From the NCBI GenBank assembly GCA_029204225.1, contig CM055109.1, positions 46,250,966-46,314,965 on the forward strand: a stretch of 64,000 nt of DNA. The letters are read 5' to 3'. Positions 1 to 11,770 of the stretch are shown one piece after another. Position numbers and translations under genes: made by a program. Numbering within the stretch: position 1 is the first letter of the stretch; each line of letters starts with the position of its first letter. This DNA is from Diphasiastrum complanatum (taxonomy: Eukaryota > Streptophyta > Lycopodiopsida > Lycopodiales > Lycopodiaceae). The notes beneath the pieces are model-generated. The model had not been told where the DNA came from. It made no database searches and saw only the letters and a program-made list of their open reading frames with translations.

Positions 1-1245
1 GGCTTACCTTAACAAACTGTTCAACTTGGAAGGTGACAATGGAATCTTTGCTTGAGATGAACGATTTGATGGATATTGTTGTAGGTGTGGAGGAGAGGCC
101 TTTGGCACTTAAAAAAAATTGAGGTTCTTAATGGCTTATTGGATGATCATGCTAACTTGGTTCAAAGTTTTGCTATTCAAAAGTCATTGCCAAGTATGGA
201 GAACTTGCAAGAGGTCTTGGTGGCTGAAGAGTTTAGAATCCAAGAAAGAGAAGGAGCGTCTTCTACATTTCAAGTTGGAGAAAAGGAAGCAATGTTCATC
301 AAAGACAAGTTCAAGGGCAAAGGCAAAAGAAAATAGTCAAAAGGGCAAGATCAAGGTGAAAAACAAACCAATCTAACTCTTGATGAAGATGGTGTTGATG
401 AACAAAATTCAAATGATGCTTTTGTTATGTCATCTTGCTTGTTGGATAATCATGGAGATATTTATCCTTGGTAAATTGATAGTGGAGCTACATCATATAT
501 GACATATCATGAGGATTATTATTCATCATTGATGGCATTTGAAGGTGACAAGAAGGTGTTCTACATGGCCAATGATGGTGAGTGTGCAATCAAAGGGCAT
601 AATTCCTATTTCCCTCTCTACTAATAGGAATGTGAATTTAAAGGATGTTTTGTTCATTCCATCTATTACTAAGAACCTTCTTAGTGTGAGTCAAATGCTT
701 GACAAAGGATTGAAAGTGGAGTTTGTTGGTGATGCTTGTTTGATCAAGAAAGAGGATGAATTGATTGCAAAAGAGTAGAGGCAAGGTAAGTTGTTCAGAC
801 TTGATGCCTGTGTTGTTGCTAACCAAGTTGGATGTATGAAAAAGGAGCAATTTTTGATGCAAGAGGTATGGCACAAGAGATTGGGGCATCTCAACTACAA
901 GTCATTGGAGGTGATGGCAAAGACGAAAGTTGTTTTTGGTCTTCCTAAATCTCTTACAAGCTTGAATCATGTTTGTGAGCAATGTGCTTTATCAAAGTCA
1001 CATAGGTTACCTTACAAGAGATCTACATCAAGGTCAAGTAAGGCTTTTCAACTTGTGCATTTGGATATTCATGGTTTTACTGCAATTAGCAATGGAGGTG
1101 CTCAGATGTATGTGACTTTTATTGATGATTTTAGTAGATTTTGTTGGGTGTATCTACTAAAGAGCAAAGATGAGGTGTTTGATGTCTTTGTCAAGTTCAA
1201 GATTGCAAGGGAGGTCCAATTGTCTACAAAGATCATGTTAAAATC
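1..1245 (+). pseudogene. Copia gag-pol fragment (gag C-terminus, protease, pre-integrase, integrase start)
   Basis: Order of parts matches Ty1/Copia. A lysine-rich gag tail (about 85-336) is followed by a protease active site DSGATSYMT near 478-505. The GAG-pre-integrase domain follows, with WHKRLGHLNYKSL near 870 and the C-x2-C pair CEQCALSKSHR near 975. The start of the integrase core is visible as VHLDIHG and TFIDDFSRF. In-frame stops (before IDSGA and before RQGKLF) and the loss of everything after FVKFK show that it is dead. Its left end is outside the window; its right end is cut by an LTR-like block at 1247. No zinc knuckle was seen. Confidence 0.85.
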
Positions 1246-1246
1246 A

Positions 1247-1705
1247 TGTTAGAATCTAGTGCAGTATGCAGATCACATAAATCAATCACCATAGACACTT
1301 CTCAAAAGCTCTCAAAGATGGCACAACAAAAGCTTTAGATTACAAAGAGAAAATTGTACATATGCCAAAAGCCCCAACATACATGGGCTCGAAAAGTGTC
1401 AACACACTAAGAAAGCACCTATCTGACTAAAAGGCTCAACATGGGCTAAAATACTGACAAACCCAGGACATGCCCCTAAGTATAGCATAATAAAGCCACA
1501 ATATATTGTACAGTTTAATTTTTTTACGTGTGTGGCTACCCAGCTAACCCAAATAACCGTCTACGAGATCAGTGCCCGACTAATATGACGATAGTGGGTC
1601 ACGTCCCAATAACAACCAAATACAGTAAAGCGAATCAACTGTACACTAATTACGGTATCACATTTGAAGCTTATACTAATGAATCAAATCAAACTGATTT
1701 CTAAT
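1247..1705 (-). repeat. LTR-like block, probably 3' LTR of a minus-strand Copia element
   Basis: The block starts TGTTAGAATC and ends GATTTCTAATA, which are near-perfect inverted termini of the Copia type. On the minus strand a purine tract (CTTAAGGGAGAG, complement of about 1706-1717) lies directly before it, as a polypurine tract lies before a 3' LTR. No second LTR was found nearby, so the rest of the element has been lost or rearranged. Confidence 0.5.
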
Positions 1706-2383
1706 ACTCTCCCTTAAGCTCAAATGTGATAGGAGTAAATAAATATATTGTAGTAGCGTCTGGAGTGTCCAAGAGATGTTATGCATATCCTTGCTACCCT
1801 GTACTTGACTCATACTCAAGCACACCATCAAACCACCAAGTTTGGCACACAAAGTATCATGCAAACACAATGCTCATATAGAGAGTCTACCACACTCACT
1901 CTTGTTGAAAACCAAAATGTTCACACGTGTAGAATGCCAATTCCGATTGTGAATGATCTAGTTAAACTTTCTGATTAGCACATAACCTGATTCTAGATTG
2001 AATAACAAGATCCAGTTCAAGAATTTATGACCAACACACAATCTAGCATACTAGAAATCAAAGGATAGTAATTTTCATAAAAGAATGATGAAAGTACAAA
2101 GAAATTAATGCATTAGCATAGCCTCCTCCACGAGTTAGAGAGAGAGTGCAAAATTCAAGCATACAATATTTAGATCCAAATTGACAAGAAGTAGCTTCAA
2201 TGCTTGGTTCATCATCAAAGATTGTGAGAGAACCCACATACATTTATGGTGGATGTAATAGCTCGAGGTAGAGCTAGCATTCATCTACTTTGTTCTACAT
2301 CTAAAAGTGCAAACTAACAAACTAGTGACATATGTCACTTCACATGCATATCTATCTACCTACTTTTACCATGTGGCAATTTC
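1706..2383. other. Non-coding stretch, probable retrotransposon debris
   Basis: No convincing reading frame. It holds the putative polypurine tract at its left edge and a CACACGTGT-containing segment near 1921. That segment resembles the start of the Copia LTR at 22253-22838, so a worn LTR of the same family is possible but not certain. Confidence 0.35.
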
Positions 2384-2745
2384 TTAACTAGAATTGTCCA
2401 AATCACTATGCATGTGTCCATTACACTTTGTGCATGCTTTGCATGTCACTTTGGAACACTTACAATCTTTGCATGTGATATGACTTTGTGCTGAAATATT
2501 GTCACACATGATCAATGGTATATCATCTTCTTTGATAGTCATTAGCTCCAAAAGCAACCTCTTGATCCAAAGTACTTCCTTTGTTGTAGTAGTAAGTGCT
2601 TTGTATTTAGCTTCACAAGATGAAAGAGATATGGTATCTTGCTTTTTGGAAAAAGCCAAAATATTAAATTTTCTCCAAGATATATCACATATGCACTTGT
2701 AGATTTTGACCCATTTTATCACTTGCAAAATCCGAATCAGAATAT
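2384..2745 (-). pseudogene. Copia RNase H fragment
   Basis: The minus strand reads FSKKQDTISLSSCEAKYKAL, EVLWIKRLLLEL and DDIPLIMCDNIS, the hallmark core of Copia RNase H. The minus-strand copy at 19251-19877 has nearly the same words. After DNIS the similarity stops and the frame runs into TGCATG-rich simple sequence. The upstream end of the fragment is broken at 2745 by the LTR of the Gypsy element. Confidence 0.8.
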
Positions 2746-3562
2746 TGTTGGGGGTATTCCCAACAAAGTGTAAATAAATAAAATCATCCAATAAAATGTG
2801 TTGCGAGGGCATGGCATCCTGCGTGTATAAGCCCATGGCCCAATGAGCACGCAAGTGAAGTTGTAAATAAAATAATAGATTTGGGCCCTTTGTAATTAAA
2901 AATAAACTTGAGGCCCATAGTCAATTCTAAACTTAGAGTTTACTTTTTAGAGTTGGGTCCAATTTTGGACTCACATGGATCTTGTGATTTCCAATGTACT
3001 TTTTGTGGACCCTTGGATCAAGTTGGGTCCAAGATGAATGGATAGGATCAATGTGAATATTAGCCAATAGGATTGAGGGGCAAGGGCCTTCCCCATTTTA
3101 TAAAAAGGCACCATTTGTACACTACTTTCATGCTTAATAGAGAGGAGGAGACTCTACCATTTTGAGAGCTCAAGCATCCTCATTTGCTAATTAATCTTGC
3201 TTATGCTATTGTTGTGATTGCTTGTTATTTTCATTTCCCATGTTTTTTTGGTTATGCTAGTTAAGGTTTTTCCATAAGCAATGACATTGAGCATTTGAGC
3301 TAACCTCCATCTCATCTCTCTCTCTTTATCTCTTCTTTTCTCTCTTCCTCTCTTTTTCTATCCCTTTCCTTCACCCAAATCATGATGAATGTTAGAGTAG
3401 AGGAGTAGAGTTAAGGGAGAGTAGTGTTAGTGGTGAATAGAGTTAGGGAGGAAGTAGGAAACTAATAAAATTAGCATCTATACATAGTTAGGTACCTATC
3501 TAGTGATCTAACCCTTGTTGATAGGCAGGAGGGCTATACTACGCAAGATTTTTGACCCTACA
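2746..3562 (+). repeat. 5' LTR of Ty3/Gypsy element (G1)
   Basis: The 817-bp block begins TGTTGGGGGTATTCCCAACA, itself an inverted repeat, and ends ...CCCTACA one base before a tRNA-Asp primer site. It contains a TATA-like TTTATAAAAAG near 3095-3106, a plausible start of transcription, and a pyrimidine-rich tract at 3310-3375. The matching 3' LTR was not found in the window, so the element is truncated downstream. Confidence 0.8.
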
Positions 3563-3563
3563 G

Positions 3564-3581
3564 TGGCGCCGTTGCCGGGGA
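3564..3581 (+). other. Primer-binding site complementary to tRNA-Asp
   Basis: TGGCGCCGTTGCCGGGGA matches the complement of the 3' end of plant tRNA-Asp(GUC), the usual primer of Athila/Tat-like plant Gypsy elements. It lies immediately after the LTR end and fixes the + orientation of the element. Confidence 0.9.
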
Positions 3582-4850
3582 TAGGTTTCCACTAACTAGT
3601 TTAGCTACATTTTAGCTATTTTCTTGCTTTTTAGAGTAGTTTTAGGTAGATTTTTGGGTGTTTAGAGTTAGTTTTCCGTGTTTGGACTGTTCACAGCTAG
3701 CGGAGGAGGTGTGAGAGGGTAGAGGAGGTCCTGAACAGCCTCTAAGGGCTTGAAACCCAAACCAACCAGCCAAAAATTCCAAAAAACACACCAATCTTTG
3801 GAGAGAAAAAGAGCCTAAAATTTCATCAGATTTTTATATCTCCAAAACCAGTGTGAATTAACTCTTGCATGATTGGCAGCAGCTCCAAGGTACTGTCCCA
3901 GACCTGTATAGAAGCCTGCGAGAGTTAGTTCCAAAGAGATTGTAAATATCAGAGAAAAATCATAAAAAATCCAAAAAACCCTTGAAAAAATCCAAAAAAA
4001 ATTCAATCTTCATAAGAACTCTCGCAGAGCCCTCTGAACTTCCATCTCAGTGAGACCAGGACACAGAGAAGCTTGCGAGAGTTAGTTTGATGCCTAAGTG
4101 CATGTGCAAGAGTTCCCAGTGAAAAAAAGATGGAAAAATACCAGTGAACCCTCGTAGACAGCAAATTTTTTAGTTCCAGTGGTCAAGAACTCTCGCAGAG
4201 GATTCTGAAGTTCCATCTCAGTAATACCAGGACACAGAAGAGCTTGCGAGAGTTAGTTTGATTTCAGTGAGTAAAAAATTGGGTTTAAGTGCTAAAAAAT
4301 CACTAAATAGTGAAGATCCAGCAAATCCTCCAAGTAAGAACTCTCGCAGACCTTCTCAATCGATTTAGACTGTCAATTTACATCAGTGATGAAGCCTGCG
4401 AGAGTTACTTTTGAGATTTGGTGAAGATCAAGCCAAAAAAGTGGTTTTGAACCCTCGCGGACAGTGAAAGTTTCACTTCTTGCAAGAGTTAACTCTCGCA
4501 GAGAATTCTATAGTGAGATTTGAACCAAATCCAGCTACTGTGAGTCTTGTGAGAGTTCCTTTCCAAAGATCAGAGAGATATCAGGTTTTTTATCTACAAA
4601 AATAGCTAAAGAACCCTCGCACAAAAGAACCCTTGCAGACCAGATCAGTGGAAAGATTTACATCAGATCCAGCTACTGTCAAAATCTCAGGTCAATCAGT
4701 GCAAGGAGTAAAAAGTTATCAAGGGAAAACCACCGTAAAAGGCCTAAAATTCACTTCTGGCCAATCAGATCGATCAGATCCTTGAGATCTAGACAACATC
4801 CTACTGTATAAGCAATATCCAATCACTTTGGAACCCACCATCGGACGAAT
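3582..4850 (+). repeat. G1 untranslated leader with alternating GCGAGAGTTA / AACTCTCGC words
   Basis: No open frame. Between about 3860 and 4640 roughly fifteen copies of a 10-12-base word occur, alternating between one strand (TGCGAGAGTTAG, for example 3918, 4073, 4244, 4397) and its complement (AACTCTCGCAGA, for example 4018, 4190, 4340, 4491). Around two pairs the spacer is also duplicated (compare 4018-4095 with 4190-4268). The words could pair into many hairpins in the genomic RNA. Confidence 0.75.
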
Positions 4851-4899
4851 ATGAGATCGGGATGATCGATAGCAAGGATAGCAAATCAAGCACCACACC

Positions 4900-6117
4900 T
4901 TCTTAGATTAACAACCGTGCAACAAGAGGCAGAACCGGAACCAGCACCAATAGTTTCAATGGGCCAACCCGTACCTGTTGCTCCCTTGCAAGCAGTCTAG
5001 AGAGCACCACAGATGTAAATACCAAAATATGACGGATCATCAGATCCCATCCGATTCCTCCAGGTCTACGAGCAATCTTGTGAAATCTACGGCGAACGGA
5101 CATCTGCGGAGAAGCAAATGTTGTTTCCCATGTCCTTATTGGCAGTGGCTCATGATTGGTTTTTCAACCTGTCAGAGAAAGAAAAATCTACCTGGGAAGC
5201 GGTTAAAGAGGCTCTCATTACGCGCTTAAAACCAAGAAAGTTCCTAGAAGACTCATTCCTCCTACTGAGCAAAGTCAAAATGGGAAAACAAAAAAGGGTC
5301 AGGGACTATATTGAGCGGGTCAAACACTTACGATCCGAGTGCAGTGCAGTCCTAACTCCCGATCATGCGATGATCATGTAGTTCCTAGCCGGACTACCAC
5401 GAAGCATCAGAAGAGAACTGAAATGACGGGAGCCGTATGCTACTCTACAAGAAGCTATGGAAGATGCCATCAGGGGAGAGGATGAGGGATTTGATGACAA
5501 ATATCCATCCGCCCACATCCCTACTCCCTCGTTAGCATTATCATCATCATCAACTGCATTTGTTCTATCCACTAAACTGCTATTGGAACAAATGACGAAA
5601 TTACACAAACAGCAGATGGAACAACTTACGGCGTAGTTTGACTAGAAACTGAAGGCCTTATAGGGAGCTGTAGCAGTAACGCCACATCAACCGGAACCAA
5701 ACCAGCTGCAATATCCAAGACGAGAAAATGTATGATGTTCAGTGTGCACGCAAAACCATACAACGAACGAGTGTCCAGTCCTAAAGCAAAATCTGAGATT
5801 GACACACAAATTCTGCCATCTGTGCAATGCAACATCGCACGATACGACATTTTGCCCATTCAACCCAGCGTCAAGGCGGAAGAAATTACGACTGCTACGG
5901 ATGCGGCGAAGGACACAAAATTGCGGAATGTCTCTACAAGGGACAATATACATCCTTCTGTCGAGAATGTGGTTATGGACAATGTTTCAAGAATTGTCCA
6001 TTTAAACCTGGAACCAGTGCACCTCTTAACTTCATTGCAATACAACAACCAGCAGTTCCAGCAGGGATGCCATCGGAAGGACGACAATTCCACGCTCCTG
6101 TGTTAGCGGTTACATGA
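4900..6117 (+). pseudogene. Gypsy gag (capsid plus zinc knuckles), broken
   Basis: The capsid-like part begins PKYDGSSDPIRFLQVYEQ (about 5020-5075). It continues through WFFNLSEKEKSTWEAVKEAL and VRDYIERVKHLRSEC, as in the Retrotrans_gag family. Stops occur at 5379 (TAG) and 5424 (TGA), both at places where the family has tryptophan. Further on there are two knuckle regions in shifted frames: cysteine/histidine words near 5742-5880, and CYGCGEGHKIAEC (CX2CX4HX4C) near 5900. At least one frameshift separates the capsid and nucleocapsid parts. Confidence 0.8.
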
Positions 6118-6126
6118 GCGCAGAAG

Positions 6127-6960
6127 ATGAAGGAAGTGGCTCCCTCACCACCACCATCGGTCACTGACGACCAACCCTCAACTTCCGCACCATATCCGAA
6201 TGTGAGAGAAGAAAGAAGACAGTACTTGAAAATAAGACACTGGGTACAGAAGACACAAGTGGAGGAAAAAGAGCAAGAAAGAGTTAATCCCACGGAACCT
6301 CCAGTTGGCGTCGAACGGGAACCGCAAGTGGGCTCACCACTGTGCACTGATCAAAATGATCGGTTGCACCAACATGAACCACCTTTTCACATGGTGGAGC
6401 CCGAGGAACCACGCACTGAAAGGCTCACCATTTTATTGTCAAGCCATGTTAGTTTACCACTCGGAGAACTACTACGGATTGCACCACAAGTGAAAAGCCT
6501 TCTAGCTGAATGGGCCAAAGCGGATGAGGAGCCAGTAGCACCTAAGCCCATATATTGTACGGGTTATGAAGAAACAAGTAACGTCCTCCACATCGGAGCA
6601 GCATGGGAAAGTGAGGAACACAACATTACTTTGCCCATCAAACACAAGAGATACAAGGACGAGGCAGCAGTGGTAGATGGAGGATCGGGTGTCAATTTGA
6701 TCTCCACTACTTTACAAAGGTTGAAGCCAACAAGATTCGCCATCAAGCTGGTAGATCAATCCTGTGTGAAACCGAAAGGTGTAGTTGTCGATATCCCTGT
6801 AAAGATAGTAGGCATGCAGTCTGTGATTGCTTTTGTAGTCATGGATATACCTGAATCTCCATCTGCATACCGTGTCTTACTGGAAAGACCATGGTTGAGG
6901 ACTGCGCAAGTAGTACACAATTGGGGTACAGGAAAACTCACCTTCGAGAATAGAGAATAG
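6127..6960 (+). pseudogene. Gypsy aspartic protease region
   Basis: A 277-codon open frame. The N-terminal half is proline- and glutamate-rich linker. The C-terminal third has the retropepsin-like order AAVVDGGSGVNLIS (active-site region with DGG in place of the usual DTG/DSG), then VVDIPVKIVG, FVVMDIP and YRVLLERPWLR. The frame ends with TAG at 6958, which may itself be a premature stop because linker and RT continue behind it. Confidence 0.75.
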
Positions 6961-7833
6961 GTTGTAAAGGTTGATCCAACCACATGGGCGGTGAAACCTA
7001 TTGCACCCAAAGCTGATGATGGATCATCCACCATAGATCACACGATTGATCGCCCAAGGCCAGCCAAGGGAGGTCACTATGATTCAAAGACGGATGTCGT
7101 GATATGGACAGATGCATTAGCAACTATTGACTGCCAGGCATGTCAATATGAATCAGATCCAGAACCTAGTACATCTTCACCCAAATGTTACACCATGGAC
7201 ACACAAATCACATTTGGGGTGAATATGATAAACGTAGCATAGATGTCAACGGAGCCTATTGAGAACCCAGTGGACGATGATCTAGTCCCTTGGCAACATG
7301 CTCTAACTTATAATAAGGAGATTAAGCTGATTGATGAACAGGTCCTACATCACATGGACCCAGATCATTACGGAACCAAGAAAGTACCAGCTCAACCACC
7401 ACAAAAGTCTGCTATTGTGAAAGTCTCAAGGATCGATCCACCCAAGGCATCTGCGAATAAGAAGAATCACTTGAAGCAACGCTACAACCAGGTGATCCGA
7501 TGGAGTGATCTACCTGAAGAGGCAATAGCTACAGTGGATGTTGATATTCGCAACCATGAGGCAAATGTCACGGCAGTCTCGGTGAAAGACAACAAGGATG
7601 AATCCACCAAAATGACAAAAAAGGGTAAAAAGAAAGTGTCGGATTCCTTGAAGTCAATCAAGATAGACTCAGATATAGCGTCATCTTCTACACAGATGAG
7701 AGAAAATCAAAAAATGACCAGTCGGGCTAAGATTAATATGCTGAAAGATGAATCTCGACAAGCGCCAGTTCACGAGATGCCTGAGACTTTCAAGAATTAC
7801 ATCTTAACAGCCACACAGTTCAAGAGACTATGA
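6961..7833 (+). pseudogene. Gypsy pol linker between protease and RT
   Basis: Two open frames (6991-7242 and 7243-7833) of low-complexity, lysine/serine-rich sequence without a recognised domain. Position and frame match the long linker that plant Gypsy elements of this kind have between protease and reverse transcriptase. Stops at 6958, 7240 and 7831 break the continuity. Confidence 0.6.
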
Positions 7834-8200
7834 TCGTTGTTGGTGAAATATAAAGACTATTTTGCCTGGAGTTATAGTGACCTGAAGGGCATTCCACCAA
7901 CAGTAGTCCAACACACCATACCCTTGGTGGACGGAGCAATCCCCAAGGTAAGCCGTTATTACCGCTACAACCCAAATTATACTGAGCTGATCAAGTAGGA
8001 GTTGCAGAAGCTGATGGATGTAGATTTCATTTATGGAATCGAGCACACGGAATGGGTATCATTATTAGTTATAGTACCCAAGAAAAACGGCAAAATGTGG
8101 ATTTGTGTGAATCTGAAGGCGCTAAAAGCAGTCACCAAAAAAGATCATTTTCCTTTACCATTTACGGAAAGTGTCCTCGACAGAAATATTTCTTCATCTT
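7834..8200 (+). pseudogene. Gypsy reverse transcriptase, N-terminal fragment
   Basis: It reads YKDYFAWSYSDLKGI, VPKKNGKMWICVNLKALKAV and DHFPLPFTESVLDR, the conserved entry of the Gypsy RT domain. A stop (TAG) follows ELIK at about 7996. Similarity ends near 8195, before any catalytic YxDD box, so polymerase core, RNase H and integrase are all lost. The next sequence to the right belongs to an unrelated minus-strand pseudogene. Confidence 0.85.
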
Positions 8201-8349
8201 AGAGAATATGTGTCTTGCTGTTTCTTTAATTGAATAGGTTGTTTTGAGTTGATTTTTGAATTGCTGATGAAAACTAGAATCAAACTTCAAAACATCTTTA
8301 AACTTCAAAAATTCAGCATCCCATAGAAACATCACCACGACAAAGACAC

Positions 8350-11300
8350 GAATGAATATTCATGAACGATTCAGTTCTTCATATAATTTCTGAGCAAGCT
8401 CCAAGTTCTGTTGAGCTTCGATCAAGAGCAAGTCTTCTTTTGATTTTGTGTAGCGGCCAACTGGTAAGTTGCCGAATTCTTCTAACTTAATTGGGAGTAA
8501 TGTTCCATCGAACAGCTCCCGGGTTAACTTGGTATCTTCGTTTGAATCACTACGTAGAGTGATTTCTTTACAGTAACGAGCTAAAAATCTAATAAAATTG
8601 CTTTTAACATAAAGATTCTGAACAAAAAATAATGTCTTCGCCGCAAAGGTACCAAACTGCCAAAATGTATATCTACAGAATTGCTTATAATAGAATGACT
8701 TCCTTCTATCTTGCAAATTATGTCGAATCTCCGCAAAATATTCTGCAAGGTTTCGCTCCCAATCTACATAAAGACTGAATAATTTTGGATAAGCCATATT
8801 TAAATTAATTAGCAAACCTGCATCGTTGAATGCACCTAAATCCGCAACAACTTGTGGTTTGTACAGTTGAAACTGTGACTTTCACTTCCAAAAATGTCGC
8901 TTATTATCTTCGTTCCGCAAAAATTGAAGTTCTTTGATTCGAATATATTTGAGAGCATACATAGCTGAAGAGCCTATGTATAACTCTGTTGATCTGAAAG
9001 GTACAACTTGGAACTTACCCTGGATTATGCCCCAGCAGAGACGTCCTTTATGCTCGATAGAGAGCTGGGCCTATAACCAGAGAAAGTCATCCTTGTCCCA
9101 AGGTCGCTTCCATTCTTCATCGAAGGCGATGCCTTCTGCACCTGGTAGCATCATGTAATCCACATGCCATTGCAACTCAATATTAAAAGCATGTGGACAC
9201 CATTTCCAGAAGCGTTCAACAAATGCACGAAATCTGTCAGCACATGCATTCGACTGATTTCGCCGCATTCGCTTTGGCTGTGTAGATGCAGTTGCCAAGT
9301 CTTGAGTTTGCAACTCAGCAGCCAGCTTATGATCTTCCATTTGTTGCTTAAGATCTGACAGCTCCTGTTCGAGTTCCTTCAAGAATTCTGGATGGTTTGA
9401 GGCTCCGGTGCAGGCAGGCACAGCTTGGATTTGCTGTGTGAGGTCATCAATTTGAAGCAAGGCCTGAAGATATTCATCGTGTGCATCGGGCCCGCTGCAA
9501 GATGGTGTTATGGATCTGTTTTTGCAACTTATTGAAGACTCAAGTAAGGTCAAAGGAGCAGCAAGGAAGTGTTGTTCAAGTTTACTTTACTTGTTCTATC
9601 TCATGTTTGAGCTATTTCATGTGGATGTGTGCAAATTGTCAAGATATGGACAAACTAGCTACATTGTCTTATAATTTAGAACCTTAGAAAGAAGATCTAT
9701 ACTTAGGATGGAGATCATTCTAAAGTCAGCTCAGCCAACTCTTCCTCAACAAGCGCCTTCGCATCCTCGAGCGGTTGTAAGAACTCGACTCAAAATTTTT
9801 TGAGCATCTGGCCTTGGAGCTGGTTCAGCTTTGTGAGATCGACTGTGATTGACCTTGCATTGGTGCTCAGAGATAGAGCAGCTTCCGCCTTTAGTCTTGT
9901 CATTCGCTCCTCTTGTAAATGTTTCTGGAGAGTGACATTATGTTGATTTGCAGCCAAACGTTGCTGCTTCAAAGAATCGTTTTGAGTCTGAAAATTGTCA
10001 GACTTGGCCTGAATTGCCTTGTTTGTCTGCTTCAAAGAATCAGCTTCCTTTATTAGAGTCTGAAACTGTGTTTTGAGAGAACGATGTTGTTCGATCAACT
10101 TCATGTTGTCTGATTTGAACGAATCGATCTTCTCAAAGGACTCCTTTAGAGAGTCTAGTGATTTTCTCTCTGAGTTGATAAGCTGCATCGTGAGTTGTCG
10201 GTGGTACTTGTCAAACTCATATACTTCAGCCACTAGATTCTTGGCTTTCTCTGTCATGGATCAAAACCACTAGGGCTGGTTGTTTGGTTCTTCGTCATCT
10301 GCCACAGGTGCCCCAGTGTCGCCTTCAGCAGCTATTCGTCATTTGTCTGATGTGTCGGACTGGGTTCCGTCATCCTCAGATGTGAATGCATATCTGCTAC
10401 TTCTGAGATGTGGAAGCAGATGCTGGTTTTGAATAATCAGCAGCAGCAGTAGCTCCCTCGGTTTCCATTGCCACAACTTCACTCTCCATAGCAGTGGTGG
10501 CTCGACTGCTGGTGCAAAATCGGATGTAATCGGAATAGGTACGAAAATGAGACTGGAAAGATCAATTGGCTTGGGAGCCAACATCCTTCCCGTCAGTAGT
10601 ATTTTCTCTTGCTCAGTCAAAATTTGAAAATGAGCGCATAGGCGAGAAACATGGGCTCCGACTCTAGAAAACTTTTGATGTTTGATCCAGCGCAAAATAG
10701 CTTTGTATGTGATAACGCCAAAGCACACTGGATTACCCACAAGTGCATCCAATATGTAACCAAAATTTTGAACTGAAATTGTCGCATCCGCATCCGTCAA
10801 AAATATTGTCTGGTTTGCGTATTTACAAAACAGTTTGAATGTTGCATCTCGGATCATAGAGATTTTGTACCCCTTCGTGGGTACGAAGCAGTTGCTTAGG
10901 AAGTGGGCAGCTTCATCCACCGAATCTTTATTTGTCGCAACCATGCAATATTTTTGCAAAACAAGTCTTCAGAGATGGTGAAGAATTTGCCTCATATGTG
11001 AACTTTGAATTCCTCCTCCGAAATTGAATGGATAGAGTTCACAAACTCAGTACTGACTTCAGAGAGGATGATGGAGGATTCCACTTTCAAATCACCCAAC
11101 CTGCATCGATCCAAAAAGGACTGGATGGATGCCAAGCGGATCCCTGTGCGTGCTTTCCAGATGATATTAGAGCTAGAACTTGATCCAAAAGCCATTGGTC
11201 GAATGTTTGACTATAGCTTTGTAGATTGCAATAGTTCGCAAAGTTTCTAGTTTGTAATTGAAAATATTGGAGATATCAATATTTTTGAGCATGATGATGC

Positions 11301-11570
11301 TATGTGTGAAAGCTTTTTGGTAGAAACTTTGAGTGAAAGAGATATCATCACTCTTTGCAAGCATCTCATTCACTCTACCTTGCTGGAAATAAATATTCAT
11401 TCCAAATATCATTTGTCATATTTTAAGATGATCAGTCCAATTTCATTAGTCTCTATATTGGGTTATGATTCTGATGATATTTCTTCCAAATGGGATCTCA
11501 ACAATTCAGTTGTTGTTCTATCATTCGTAGTATGGGGATCATCGCTGGGAGCGGCAAACCTCGCGTTCAC
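8350..11570 (-). pseudogene. Unrecognised multi-exon coding region behind cassette A
   Basis: Reading leftwards, an acceptor-like TAG at 11571-11572 opens an exon beginning VNARFAAPSDDP. It continues in broken frames to about 11000 (MNIYFQQGRVNEML, WKARTGIRLASIQSFLDR). Next come 10959-10339 (AAHFLSNCFVPTKGY, TDADATISVQNFGYILDAL), a heptad-rich coiled coil at 10257-9790, a segment at 9494-9071 entered after TTGCAG, a GTAAGT donor near 9022, and an exon ending at 8360 (AYPKLFSLYVDWERNLAEYF). Several in-frame stops and frameshifts mark it as decayed. I do not recognise the family. The mixture of coiled coil and helical segments gives no safe function. It could be a host gene relic or the coding part of an undescribed mobile element. 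Confidence 0.5.
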
Positions 11571-11634
11571 CTACATATCATGAAGAGAGAGGAGAGGAGC
11601 AAGAGAAAGATAGAAGAGTGTGAGAAGGAGGGTG

Positions 11635-11769
<135 letters not shown>

Positions 11770-11770
11770 T

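Noticed and set aside
5686-6347. Minus-strand open frames opposite Gypsy gag and protease
   Set aside because: Antisense shadows; the zinc knuckles and capsid motifs read on the plus strand.
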